Assembly (NCBI GenBank): GCA_008360975.2
Contig: CM039202.1
Coordinates: forward strand, 1,489,345-1,553,344
Direction of reading: 5' to 3'
DNA from: Lichenostomus cassidix
Lineage: Eukaryota > Chordata > Aves > Passeriformes > Meliphagidae
Length of the DNA: 64,000 nt
The notes under the pieces were generated by a model, which made no database searches, was not told where the DNA came from, and saw nothing but the letters and a program-made list of their open reading frames with translations. Positions 55,201 through 64,000 of the stretch are shown piece after piece. Within the stretch, counting starts at the first letter, position 1. Each line of letters begins with the position of its first letter. The position numbers and the translations under genes are program-made.

Positions 55201-58200
55201 AGGCAGGTTTGCAGGGAATGGGGTTGTCTTTCATTTCACCAACTAACACAAGCTGGGGGAAAAAAAAAAAAATAAATCCTAGAATATCTCAGAAACACAA
55301 GTTCTTCCAATTTTAACAGAATGCTGGAAGAAAAAGTTAATGTATCTTTCATGAGGACAATCTAGATAATAAGCAACACAATTCCACAGCAAAAGGCTGG
55401 GATTTTTTTTTTCCCTTTTTCCTTCTTTCTTTGTATTTTTTTTTGCCTTAAATAAGCAGGAATTTCTGGTGGTGGATAGAGGACCAAGGTAAAACTTGAG
55501 TCACCAAACATCCCCCAGACAGGAACACGTTGTAACCTCAGGTGTTAAGTGATCCATGAGATTTTACTTTCAGATTTGGGCAGAAACAACAACTTCAGGG
55601 AGAAAAAAAAAAAACCCAAAAAACCTAAACCACGACAACCCCTCCGTGTGTCAAAGCTAAACTAAAATTGTTATTCAGCAATTTACAACACTTACTGTCA
55701 TATTAAAGTAATTTCATTTTATTTTTGCTTGCTGGCTCTGCTCCTGTAACAAAACAGCAAATCTCGGGATTTAAGGGGCTATTTGGGAGAGAACTGAAGT
55801 TATCCTTAGAGGTTCAGGGGTACAGCTTGTGAACCTGGAAAAGGTGGAAATTTTGCAGGCCAGATGTGACAAAACTGTAGGATTTGGGTGTTTTCCCCTC
55901 CATATTTCCCACCTCTCTGGCTACAAAGGCTCTGCAACCTCTCCTCCTCCTTTGCCTGGAAATATTATTTATAAACATGCAGGAAGTTTCACTTTCTCCT
56001 TTTTTCTTTAGGAAAATTATGAAAGGAAAGAAATTTTTGCTCAACCAGCCAATTTCTGACCCCCCTGGATGTCTCTCTCTGGTGCTCATGGGGAAATCTC
56101 TGGGTGGTTTTGTTTCATTGCTGGAGCAAAGAGTTGGTAAAACCCAACACATAATCAGGGAGAAAATCAAAATATTCATCTTTTGGGGTCCCTTGCAGCC
56201 TAGGATGCTCCATTTTATATCTTTAAGGTACAGCTGAAGGCAGCAGAGAGTCCAAGCAGCCAAAAAGGTTAAATTATTATTAATTAAGGTACCAAAAACA
56301 GTTGTTCTCCCTGATTTCCAGCCTCTCCACACCCCCAAAATTCGGGATGATGACAAACCCCCATGTGGCTGATGAGGTGATGTTTGGTACTCACTTTTTC
56401 AAAGGCTCTATGACTGTCTTTTGGATCTGATTCACCTGTGGAGAGCAAAAAGGATTGCATGTCAGGATTGTTGGAAAATCCCATTTGCACGAGGATGGCT
56501 TTGCACAGGAGATTTTGGGCACAACCACAGTATCCTTTAACCAAAAGAGAGGAAATTTCTCCCAGGTGCTCAGGGTGAGGTGAGAAATTGATGTGGGGAA
56601 AGTCTTGGGGATGATGATAAAAAGGGAAAGAGGTGAGAGATGAGAATTCTGGACGAGGGATGGAGGGAAATCACAGGGCAGGGTTAGGTGGGATTTTGGG
56701 AAGGAATTCATCCCTGTGAGGGTGAGGAAAGGCTGGGATGGAATTCCCAGAGGAGCTGTGGCTGCCCCTGGATCCCTGGAAGTGCCCAAAGCCACCCTGG
56801 GACAGTGGAAGGTGACCCTAAAAGAACAGAGTGGAACTGGACAAGCTCTAAGCTCCTTCCAACCCAAACCACTCCCCGATCCCAGAACACCCCCAGCACT
56901 CCCACTTCCCAGCCAAACCCAGCCCACCTTCTCCTGGTTGAAGGAATCCATCCTCTTCATGGCCGTGTCGAAGGCGGTGACCATCTCGAGGAAGGCAGGC
57001 TCCTGCTCACACAGCGGGTTGGCCAGCAGGTCTGAGGAGATCTTCACTGCAGATTTGGACATGGCTGGGTGGAAAAAAGAACAGTTAGGTTGTATTTCCC
57101 ACATTTCCCATGCCCAGGCATCTCCACAGGGTGAAAATCAGGGGGTTGAGGCAGCCAGGAGGTGTTCAGCACAACCTTTCTGGAGAGATCTCGCCCGTGG
57201 TTGAGAGGAAAGCAAGGAAAAGCCACCAATTCATTCATGTAAACAGCCAGAGAAGTGTTTTTATAGAAGTTAAGTCTGAACCACTCCAATGTGAGGCTTG
57301 TGATGCTGCCAGAAATAATCCCAGGCTAACAAAAGCACTGTTCTCTTAAAAAAACCCAGAGATGGGGGTTTTTATGCATCTTCTCTCGACAGACTATTAA
57401 GTGTCACTCTCAGCCTCACTACAGCTCTTTCCACAACGAGAAAAATCACAGTCCATTAAGTCTTTCAAATGGCTTTACAAAAAAAAAAAAAACCATGTAT
57501 TTGAAGTGGATTTAGTGGGAAAGGACCAGACTGGCAGGGCTGGGAGATGAGGTTTCTCTTTCCCTCTCCAAACACAAAGAGCAGGTACACAAGTGAAGCG
57601 TTTTTCCCTCAATAAGCCTAAATGTTGTGCCTGTGGAGAACCAGCCAGGGGGGAAACCGGAGTCCCATCAGGCCCTGGGAGTGCCAGCAAGAAATCCAGA
57701 AGCACCAGGTCATGGTGTGACTGAGCATTCCACTTGTTTTCCATCAGTCACATCCCTCTTTATCCAAACATCCCATTTTGAAGGGAAAATTCAATGACAG
57801 AACCACTACAAACAAGCAAGAAATCAGGGAAGGTACAGAATGGAAAGAAAAGACTAATAAAAAGGAAAGCATCAATATAAACAGGGATAAAATAGACTAA
57901 AAAAAAAAGAAAAAAAAAGTCAGAGGTACTAAAAAAAATGTTCTTTTTCCTCAGTGCTGGAAGTTATTCCAGTCGGAGATCACAAAGCCAGATGCTCGAG
58001 CCGTGCTACGGAGGAGCTTTGGAAAGACTCCCTCAGATATTAAAAGTTAAAGTCATCCGAATAATGGGGCTTAAGATCATAAATCAAGGGGTTAAACGTT
58101 CTGATTTAAAGGTTACACACAATTATAACGGAGAGAGCTCAGAAGCTGCAGAGCTGGGGAGCTCAGCGCACAACGAGCCTCTCACTCCGGAATAACAAAG

Positions 58201-61200
58201 CTACCGTATCCATCTATTATCCAAACATTAAGGCTTTAGGCATTTAAACCTTTAAACAGATGGGATATAATCCATATGTGTGACCACATCTGAGGAGGGA
58301 TTTGTGCCAGAACGGGACGGAGTTAAGAGTGGCAGAACTCCTTGTGGCTGGAAGAAAAATTGAGTTTCCTTTCACAGGAGGGGATTGGGAGTGAACTGGA
58401 GGGAGGGAGGGAGGGAGGGGCTGGGTCATGGTGGGAGGTCAGGAATTGGGGGGTTTTGGGAATGTCCAGGGGGAATTTGGGTCAGGAATTTTCTCTGCAT
58501 CGCTGATCTCACCTGTACAGAGCTGAGAAAGTGGGGTTTGAGGGTCCCAGGGTGGGGAGGAGACAGAGAAGGGGGGAGAAGGAGAAGAAGGAGAAGGAGG
58601 AGGAGGAGGAGAAGGAAGAGAAGGAGAAGAAGAAGGAGAAGAAGAAGGAGAAGGAGAAGGAGAAGGAGAAGGAGAAGGAGAAGGAGAAGGAGAAAGGATC
58701 TCCTGTCACTCAGGGTGGATGAACTCCAGGAGGGTCTGCACTGCTCTTTGCTCACAAATCACTGAGATGTAGCCCCAAAATAAAGGAATTTCAGATTTTA
58801 GAGTCCACAACAGCTAGAGAGCAAACCTGAGCTATGGCAATCCTGTGGGTTCCCTGTGTCTCATTTCAATGAGAGCTTTCATCTCCAGTTAAAGAACATC
58901 CTCCTGCTCCTGAAGGTCCTATTTTGTTTGGAAAGAGGGTGGGGAAGGGGCTGAGTGCCCTCCAGCCATGGCACAGGGAGTGCTGCTCACATCCCATTCC
59001 CAGGGATATTTCTGTGCACAGGAATCGCTCTCATCCTGAGCTGAGTTTTTTGGGAAGAAGGTGGAGATTCGAGCCACCAGTCCCAGTTTTCCAGGGAGTG
59101 TTTGCAGGCAGTGAAGAACCAACCCTGTGAGCCTAGAGGGATGAGGCAGGAGGACACAGTGCCATGGATATTCTGGATCCTCGCTGGATCCAGGGCTGGA
59201 TTTTGGGAATGGTGAGCAGAGGGATTGATCTGATTTTCCTTCAGCCACCCCTCACCACGCTGTGAGCAGCACCTCTCCCTCCACTCAGGATTTCAAGCCT
59301 TTAAATGAGAAATCAGATCTTCCTGGCTCTGGCCAAGGCTCATTTGTGACTCTGCCATGTAACAGAACGGAAAAAGAAAGTCCTCCCACAGCTCCTCTGG
59401 GACTTGAAATGCTCCATATAAACAACGCCCACTGCAAGGGAGGGGAGGGGAATCCTTAACAAGGAAAAACTTACCAAGGATCCCTGACAATGACCAGAGT
59501 CCTCGGAAAGGGCAGTTTTCACCCTGGAGAAGAGTCCTGGGTGGTTGGTGCCTTTCCCAGAAGGGTGGGAGAGCACGGGAAGAGCCAGTGTTTGTGCCTG
59601 GCAGTGTCCACACCCACACACCCACAGGTGAGAGGCTGCAGCTTCAAATTCGAAATTGGGAAGCCCCAAATTCACCTCCTCCCCACCTCCCTGCCCCGCT
59701 GTGACCCCAGTCCCACGGGAGGAGTGTTGGCCCAGCACAACCCACACCTGTTTGCGCTGGTGCCTCTGCCTTGGCTCCAGAGCTGTGGGGGCCAAGCAGG
59801 GATTGCTCCAAACCACACGCTGGGAAAAACTATCTGGGTTTGGAACAGCTCCTTGCTGCAGGTTCCTGTCCTGCTCAGATCAATGGCAGCTTGGATTTGT
59901 CCAACAAATCCAGATATCAACCCCAGATCGGTCTCTGGGCAGAGCAGGGTCTGAGCAGAGGGACATGAAGGACACCTGCAGGGTCAGATGTCACCCCAAA
60001 CGTGCAGGCAGAGCTGTTTATTGCTTCCTCCATCGCCCACTGGCACCAGGGGAAGCCAAAACAAGCAGCCACCCAGGGAATGAGCTGGGTTATTCCCAAA
60101 GGAGAGCTGCCAGGGCAGCATTTCCAACGGGAAACACAGACAGCTGTGTCCACCTGTGTCCTGCAGACCCCAAAGCCTCATCCCACCTTCCTGGGGCTCC
60201 AGAGTGCTCCACACCCTTGACTGAACAAGCTAAAAAAGCTCTGCTGGCACAGTAGGCTCAGCCAGAGCTGCTCCTGCTGGAGAATGAGACCTGGAATAAT
60301 GACTCCTGATTTTTATTTTTTTTTCAGTGGCAGAAAGTGAGGCAAAGAAAAGAAAGGGATTTGTCCAAGGCCACAGAGCTGAGGAGACAGGGACTGAGCC
60401 CGCAGCACTCCCTGTGTTCCCTGGGCTGAGCTGCTGCTCGCAGCCCTCTCGCAGATGGCCTTGTAACTAAGCAAACTGAGTGGGACTGAGCTCTGGATTT
60501 GTTTTCCAGACTTGTCACACATTACTCATGTGATCTCGAGAAAAGTCACTTCATCTCTCTGTGGCCAAGTTCACAGTCTATGTATCCTCCAGTCACTTAC
60601 CCAAATCTGCATCTGTGCTTTTCTTCATATCCTTCTGAAGTTTTTTGGTCTGATCTTCCAATCTGAAAGATGGGAGGAAGAAGGCAAAGTCGGAATCTTG
60701 GAAAGAAAGAAACCCAAGTGTATCATACGTGCAACAAATCATTTACGGGCTGAATATGCTGGCTTCTGGTGGGAGTTAAAAATATCCAGGCAAGGCTCGA
60801 TGAAGTTCAGTGCAGCTCAACCCTTTCGGGTTGTTTTCAGATGGTTTTTAACCTTTTCAAGTTGGTGATCTCTTATTCATAGTTCGCATATTTCCTGAAA
60901 GTTCTCCCACTTAACACAAATGGTGAAGCCAAATGCTTCCAGATGATCCCTGTGAGCTCCTGTGACACAGGCAGGGTGACAAAGCCCCTCCTGGTCCTCA
61001 GAGGTGTTGGGCTGCTCGGGGACCCTGCGGTTTTTTGGCGATTTTACACCTATTTTAGAGCTGCCATCATCTGCAACCCCACAGCAAATCCTTCTCAGGA
61101 CACCTTTGAACACCCAGAGAAACGCTGAAGAATTAGAAATTACAGGGCAGCGAGGGATTTGCTCACTGGGAAGAGCATCACTGGCTAAAATTCCCTGGGA

Positions 61201-61311
61201 AGATGCAATGAGAGGACACAGCAGGGAAACACGCAGCCGGTCCTGTCTGACCAGTGTGGCTGATACTCACTGCTGCAGCTTTCCATATTCCCTTTCAAAG
61301 TCTCTCTCCAC
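40295..61311 (-). CDS. BIN3: Bridging integrator 3 (N-BAR protein), all but the N-terminal exon(s)
   Basis: BIN3 is a BAR-domain protein linked to actin organisation and membrane curvature; unlike BIN1 it has no SH3 domain. Minus-strand exons in transcript order are 61271-61311, 60601-60662, 56928-57064, 56395-56435, 47752-47893, 45212-45346 and 40295-40441 (stop at 40295-40297). All phases join to give 234 residues. Recognisable segments are VERDFEREYGKLQ, LQKDMKKSTDADLAMSKSAV, TAMKRMDSFNQEKVNQIQ, FPSLNMAVKRREQTLQDY, KVEKYEEKERTGPVLAKLHQ, FYSSRIDYFKPSFESLVRAQ and the end ELRALSIVADD. Human BIN3 has 253 residues; the missing 19 match the length of its N-terminus before VERDF, so the start exon or exons lie beyond base 64000 or were not recognised in the last 2.7 kb. 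Introns are long and repeat-filled, unlike those of SORBS3 and PDLIM2. Confidence 0.96.
41010..41410. repeat. Degenerate GGACCCCCAGCCCTGCC repeat
   Basis: About 15-20 divergent units with phrases such as GCACTGCAGGACCCCCAG and CCTGTGGGACCC run through the BIN3 intron 40442-45211. Confidence 0.8.
41787..41829. repeat. 19-bp CCCCCCAAAATCCTGCACC repeat
   Basis: Two full copies and partial flanking copies lie in the BIN3 intron. Confidence 0.85.
42110..42285. repeat. CAGGATTGTCCCC minisatellite
   Basis: About nine degenerate units of 13-20 bases, each with AGGATTG or a close variant, lie in the BIN3 intron. Confidence 0.85.
42290..45211 (-). other. BIN3: BIN3 intron remainder (40442-45211)
   Basis: No exon or RNA gene was recognised. 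Open frames of up to 200 codons on either strand have no domain and include antisense overlap with the BIN3 exon at 45212. Confidence 0.55.
45433..45993. repeat. 32-bp minisatellite, about 17 copies
   Basis: The GGTGGGACCC phrase recurs every 32 bases (45447, 45479, 45511 and on), with CCAAATGACCATTCAATGGA between. It ends about 90 bases from BIN3 exon 45212-45346 on its 5' (intron) side. The array is open on the minus strand. Confidence 0.95.
46495..46780. repeat. 27-bp minisatellite, about 10 copies
   Basis: CATGGGG recurs at 46505, 46532, 46559 and on, every 27 bases. The unit is TTCATGGGGAAAACTCCTGGAATGGAA with substitutions. As a multiple of three it reads open on both strands (MEFMGKTPG on plus). 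Confidence 0.95.
49239..49398 (-). mobile_element. CR1 LINE 3' fragment
   Basis: TGGAATGGTTTGGGTTGGAA and GGCCTGGAACACTTCCAGGG mark a reverse-oriented CR1 3' end in the BIN3 intron 47894-56394. Confidence 0.85.
49448..49606. repeat. Dispersed duplicate, copy A (159 bp)
   Basis: This segment is over 90 percent identical by eye to 51180-51339, from GACAATGCCAGC through CACACAACTTCACACCTAA. The rest of the two flanks differs. It may be part of an interspersed repeat I do not recognise. Confidence 0.85.
50316..50680 (-). mobile_element. CR1 LINE 3' fragment
   Basis: GTTGGGTGGGAAGGACCTTA, GGAGCACTTCCAGGGGTGAG and CACAGGGAAGAATTCCTTCC identify a reverse-oriented CR1 copy. Confidence 0.88.
51180..51339. 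repeat. Dispersed duplicate, copy B (160 bp)
   Basis: This is the direct-orientation partner of 49448-49606, about 1.7 kb away in the same BIN3 intron. Confidence 0.85.
53060..53455. repeat. 80-bp tandem repeat, about five copies, alternating two subtypes
   Basis: GGATCAGGAC recurs at 53094, 53174, 53254 and 53334, then with one change near 53413. Units alternate between a CCAAACCTCTC form and a CTAAAGTTCTC form, so the array has a 160-bp higher-order period. Confidence 0.95.
54778..55160 (-). mobile_element. CR1 LINE 3' fragment
   Basis: GGGTTGGGTGGGAAGGGAGC, GGCCTTGGACACTTCCAGGA and the following CCCTGTGGCAGTGTGTCCCC region mark a long reverse-oriented CR1 copy in the BIN3 intron. Confidence 0.88.
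56655..56880 (+). mobile_element. CR1 LINE 3' fragment
   Basis: AATTCCCAGAGGAGCTGTGG, CTGCCCCTGGATCCCTGGAA and CTCCTTCCAACCCAAACCAC mark the copy. It lies between BIN3 exons 56395-56435 and 56928-57064, about 48 bases from the latter. Confidence 0.88.
57065..60600 (-). other. BIN3: BIN3 intron 57065-60600
   Basis: No exon or RNA gene was recognised. Contents noted are the purine tract at 58555-58695 and scattered A-rich runs around 57480 and 57900. Confidence 0.55.
58555..58695. repeat. Homopurine GGAGAA/GAAGGA tract
   Basis: About 140 bases are almost purely A and G on the plus strand, with runs of GGAGAA hexamers. The tract has mirror-repeat character and produces low-complexity Lys/Glu or Arg open frames. 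Confidence 0.93.
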
Positions 61312-62450
61312 CTGTGGAAAGAAGAGATGGAAATCAGCTCCAAGGGACTGCAGGGCAGCCTGGAGAGGCAAAGGCAGGGAGAGCTGTCCCTGGGAAATGC
61401 TGAGCTGTGCCCAGGGAAGCTGCAGGTTTAATGGGAGTTAAGCCTCAAAAGCAAAGGAAGTTTGGGGGTTTTGAACTCCAGACTCTTGGGGTAAAGTCAT
61501 TGCCACCAAAAATGTCAGCTCCATCAAGGATATGCTCCAGCACAGGGATGGAATAAATGGGAATGCTGTAAAAGCAGGGAGGTCACAACCCAGCATGGCT
61601 CAGTGTTCTTCCCAAAAACAGAGAGAAGCTGCTTCTCCTCCAGCCCCACCAAGGACACTGAGGTGGGTCAGGCTCTTTCCTCCTTCCTCATCCTCCCATC
61701 TCCGTATTATCCACCCCCTCCACACTCTCCTTATCCCTCCAACAGCTCCCTGCCATGAAATTCCTGGGCTGGAGCAACAATCCCAGCGGACTGTGACACC
61801 TCAAAAAGGGAGGGGAAACCTGTGCTCCGAGCTCAGAGCTCCAGCACAGCCTTCTCCCCATGCTACCTCAGAGCCTGCTCCCTCCTACTTGCTAGCTGGC
61901 AGCAAACCTCCAGCGATAGGAGATATTTTAAGGAACTTTCTTTCCATGCTGACTGTTTTAACACACTTAAAACATTCATTCCACACCTCGTCAACCAGAG
62001 AAGCAAATGGATTTCAATTGACCAGCCAAGAGTAAATCCATGCGCGTTTGTTGTCATGGGATCAGCGCTGGGTTCAGTTGTGTTGTCAAGCTCCCGTGCT
62101 ATTAAGGAAATGCGGAGTGCTGGGAGCAGCCAGGACTAGAAGGATCCAAAGGTTTGTTCCAATTCTTCCTGCTGGCCCCGAAATTTCAGTCCCAGGGTTG
62201 ACGCGACACCAGAACGCTTAATAGGGACGTTTGCTTTTCGAGCAGAATTGCTGGTAAAAGCTTGGGGGTTAAAGACAGAGCTCGGTTTTCTCGAAATCTC
62301 CTTTTTCAAACACCTTTTTGTGCTGTACTCAAACTCCACCAGCCTGATCCCAGGGCAGGCAGTGACCAGCCACATTCCATCCCCATCCCAGCTCCCAGCT
62401 GTCCGCACCATCCGCTCCCACCATCCGGGGGATGCGAGCTGGCTCTCCCT

Positions 62451-62476
62451 CTCTCTCTCTCTCTCCCCCCCTCTCT
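62451..62476. repeat. CT dinucleotide repeat
   Basis: A short CTCTCT run followed by CCCCCC lies upstream (in minus-strand terms) of the recognised BIN3 exons. Confidence 0.9.
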
Positions 62477-63007
62477 TGCTCCAAAAAACCCTCCCCGGAG
62501 CTCCAGCTCCCTTTTCGTGCTGCTAAAATTGGGTGCTGGAGAGAACAGCCACGGAGCAGCGTGTGGGGGCAGCTCACACGACTTGTGCCTGGCGCTCTGT
62601 GCTCCGCAGCAATCCGCGGCAGCTGGCAGGTCAGGTAACCAGCACGTAGTAAAACTCACCCTCCATCCCCGGGCCTGTTCCGGCTGCTGAAATATCCAGG
62701 GAATATTGCACTCTATTTATAGGCCTTAGGTGTGAATTGTTTTGGTTGCAAACCACGCAGGGTTCGGGCTCGACACAGAAATATGCCCCCCTTGAAGGCT
62801 GGGGGTGTCGTTCCCTTCTTGTTCCCTTGCTGTGTTTAGGAGGATCTGCTCAGCAACTGATTCCTCCGAAAGCTGGAGGGTTTGGCTGTGAAATACCTGC
62901 AGATATTCAGGGTTTCTGTCCCTTTTTGCTGTCAGATTCGCCCATTTCTGTGCAATGAGCAAAAGGCGTTGTTGTTTAGTGGATACAGAGCAGCTTGTGG
63001 TGCCTAA

Positions 63008-63335
63008 AGGGGTTCCAGGAGAGCTGGAGAGGGATTTGGACAAGGGATGGAGGGACAGGACACAGGGAATGGGGACACACTGCCAGAGGGCAGGGAGAGA
63101 TGGGTTTGGGGAAGGAATTGTTCCCTGGGAGGGTGGGGAGGGGCTGGGATGGAATTCCCAGAGAAGCTGTGGCTGCCCCTGGATCTCTGGAAGTGTCCCA
63201 AACCAGGCTGGACAGGGCTTGGAGCAACCTGGGACAGTGGAAGGTGTACCTGATCATGGCAGGGCTGGGATGAGATGAGCTTTAAGCTCCCTTCCCACCC
63301 AAACCATTCCAGGATTTTAGAATTCATTCCATAAC
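63008..63335 (+). mobile_element. CR1 LINE 3' fragment
   Basis: AATTCCCAGAGAAGCTGTGG, CTGCCCCTGGATCTCTGGAA, AAGGTGTACCTGATCATGGC and TTCCCACCCAAACCATTCCA give one of the best-preserved CR1 copies here. Confidence 0.9.
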
Positions 63336-64000
63336 TCCAAATCCTCCCCACCCTGTGATCCTCTGGCTGCTGCAAACCCCCAAACCCCCCGAGCTCCCCC
63401 AAAACCCCCAAAACCCCCAGCCCAGCGCCAGATCCCCACGGGATCGAGGTGGCTCCACACAGAGACACTTCAGCTGCCTGGCCTGACTCACATCCCCAGC
63501 CCCATCTGAGACAGCTGCCCAAGGATTGCTCTTATTTTTCACGCCCACAGGCAGCAACTGGCTCCCAGTCCCCACAGTCTGGAGCTCATGGAGCCTCCCA
63601 GTCATGGCTGGAGCCTGGATATCCCACAAAACCAGCTCCCAGCAGGGCCCCCTGTGCTCTGGAGAGGGAAAAACTCATCTCTCACATGCTCCCACCCAGC
63701 AGAGCCGTGCAAGGAGGACAAGCTGGGAACGTTTTGCAGAGCACACAGTATTTCCCATTCCCAGTAGCAATCCATGGTCACACACAGCTGACAGAGGCTG
63801 GGGAGAGGATTATCACGTTAAGAGTAACGAGAACAAGAAGTATGGGCAAGAAAATTACAATAACCTGAAGGGAAGTTTCCATATGATTAAAATAATCCCA
63901 CAGCTCCGCAGCCTTTTTCTGAAAACTCCGAATCAAACCGTGCTTGCTGTATTGAACCTCTTTTTCTTCCAGGCACAGGGGCTGGGAAATGTAAAAATCG

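Larger units (their letters stand above)
61312..64000 (-). other. BIN3: BIN3 5' intron, continuing out of the window
   Basis: No exon matching the missing BIN3 N-terminus (a GQPKKQIVPK-like segment in human) was found on the minus strand. The stretch contains the CT repeat and a CR1 fragment. Confidence 0.55.

Noticed and set aside
58385..58765. Arg-, Lys/Glu- or Leu-rich open frames
   Set aside because: These are translations of the homopurine tract in different frames.
63004..63522. 172-codon minus-strand frame
   Set aside because: It is antisense to a CR1 LINE 3' fragment and has no independent support.

Overview
The window is avian nuclear DNA, probably from a songbird-like bird. It carries spliced vertebrate genes with GT-AG introns, many CR1 LINE 3' fragments (the dominant avian retroposon), very short introns, several CpG-rich promoters and abundant GC-rich minisatellites, as expected of a gene-dense microchromosome. 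The species cannot be named from the sequence alone. The gene order matches mammalian 8p21.3: PPP3CC, SORBS3, PDLIM2 and C8orf58 on the plus strand, then BIN3 convergent on the minus strand. CCAR2, which lies between C8orf58 and BIN3 in human, is not visible.

Layout. 1-13.25 kb holds the 3' two thirds of PPP3CC (calcineurin A gamma): twelve coding exons including a 27-nt and a 30-nt microexon, with the N-terminal catalytic exons outside the window. 13.25-17.7 kb is 3' UTR and intergenic DNA. 17.7-25.9 kb is SORBS3 (vinexin), with a SoHo-type N-terminal part, three C-terminal SH3 domains and a probable internal promoter for a short vinexin-beta-like form. 26.1-32.3 kb is PDLIM2 (PDZ and LIM). 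33.2-36.7 kb is the C8orf58 orthologue, with a possible second TATA-driven first exon. 36.6-37.3 kb is a CpG-rich stretch with three perfect CRE palindromes and two ETS sites and no recognised gene; short splice-compatible exons follow it. 39.67-61.3 kb is BIN3 on the minus strand (N-BAR protein), complete except for the N-terminal exon or exons, with long repeat-filled introns. 61.3-64 kb is further BIN3 intron.

The genes do not form an operon. Several act in cytoskeleton and signalling: calcineurin (Ca2+/calmodulin phosphatase), vinexin (focal adhesion adaptor), PDLIM2 (actin-associated adaptor and NF-kB/STAT regulator) and BIN3 (membrane-curving BAR protein). Their proximity is conserved synteny; a functional link is not shown by the sequence.

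The points most worth a second look are the orphan CRE/ETS promoter and candidate spliced transcript where CCAR2 would be expected, a PPP3CC intron made almost entirely of a 21-bp G-quadruplex-type minisatellite, a SORBS3 splice acceptor whose polypyrimidine tract is a 19-copy TCTCC microsatellite, the alternative TATA promoter in C8orf58, and a set of BIN3 intron minisatellites including an 80-bp repeat with an alternating two-type structure. No exotic or non-vertebrate system was found. Exon boundaries were read by eye from splice sites, reading phase and recalled family sequence, with no alignment run.
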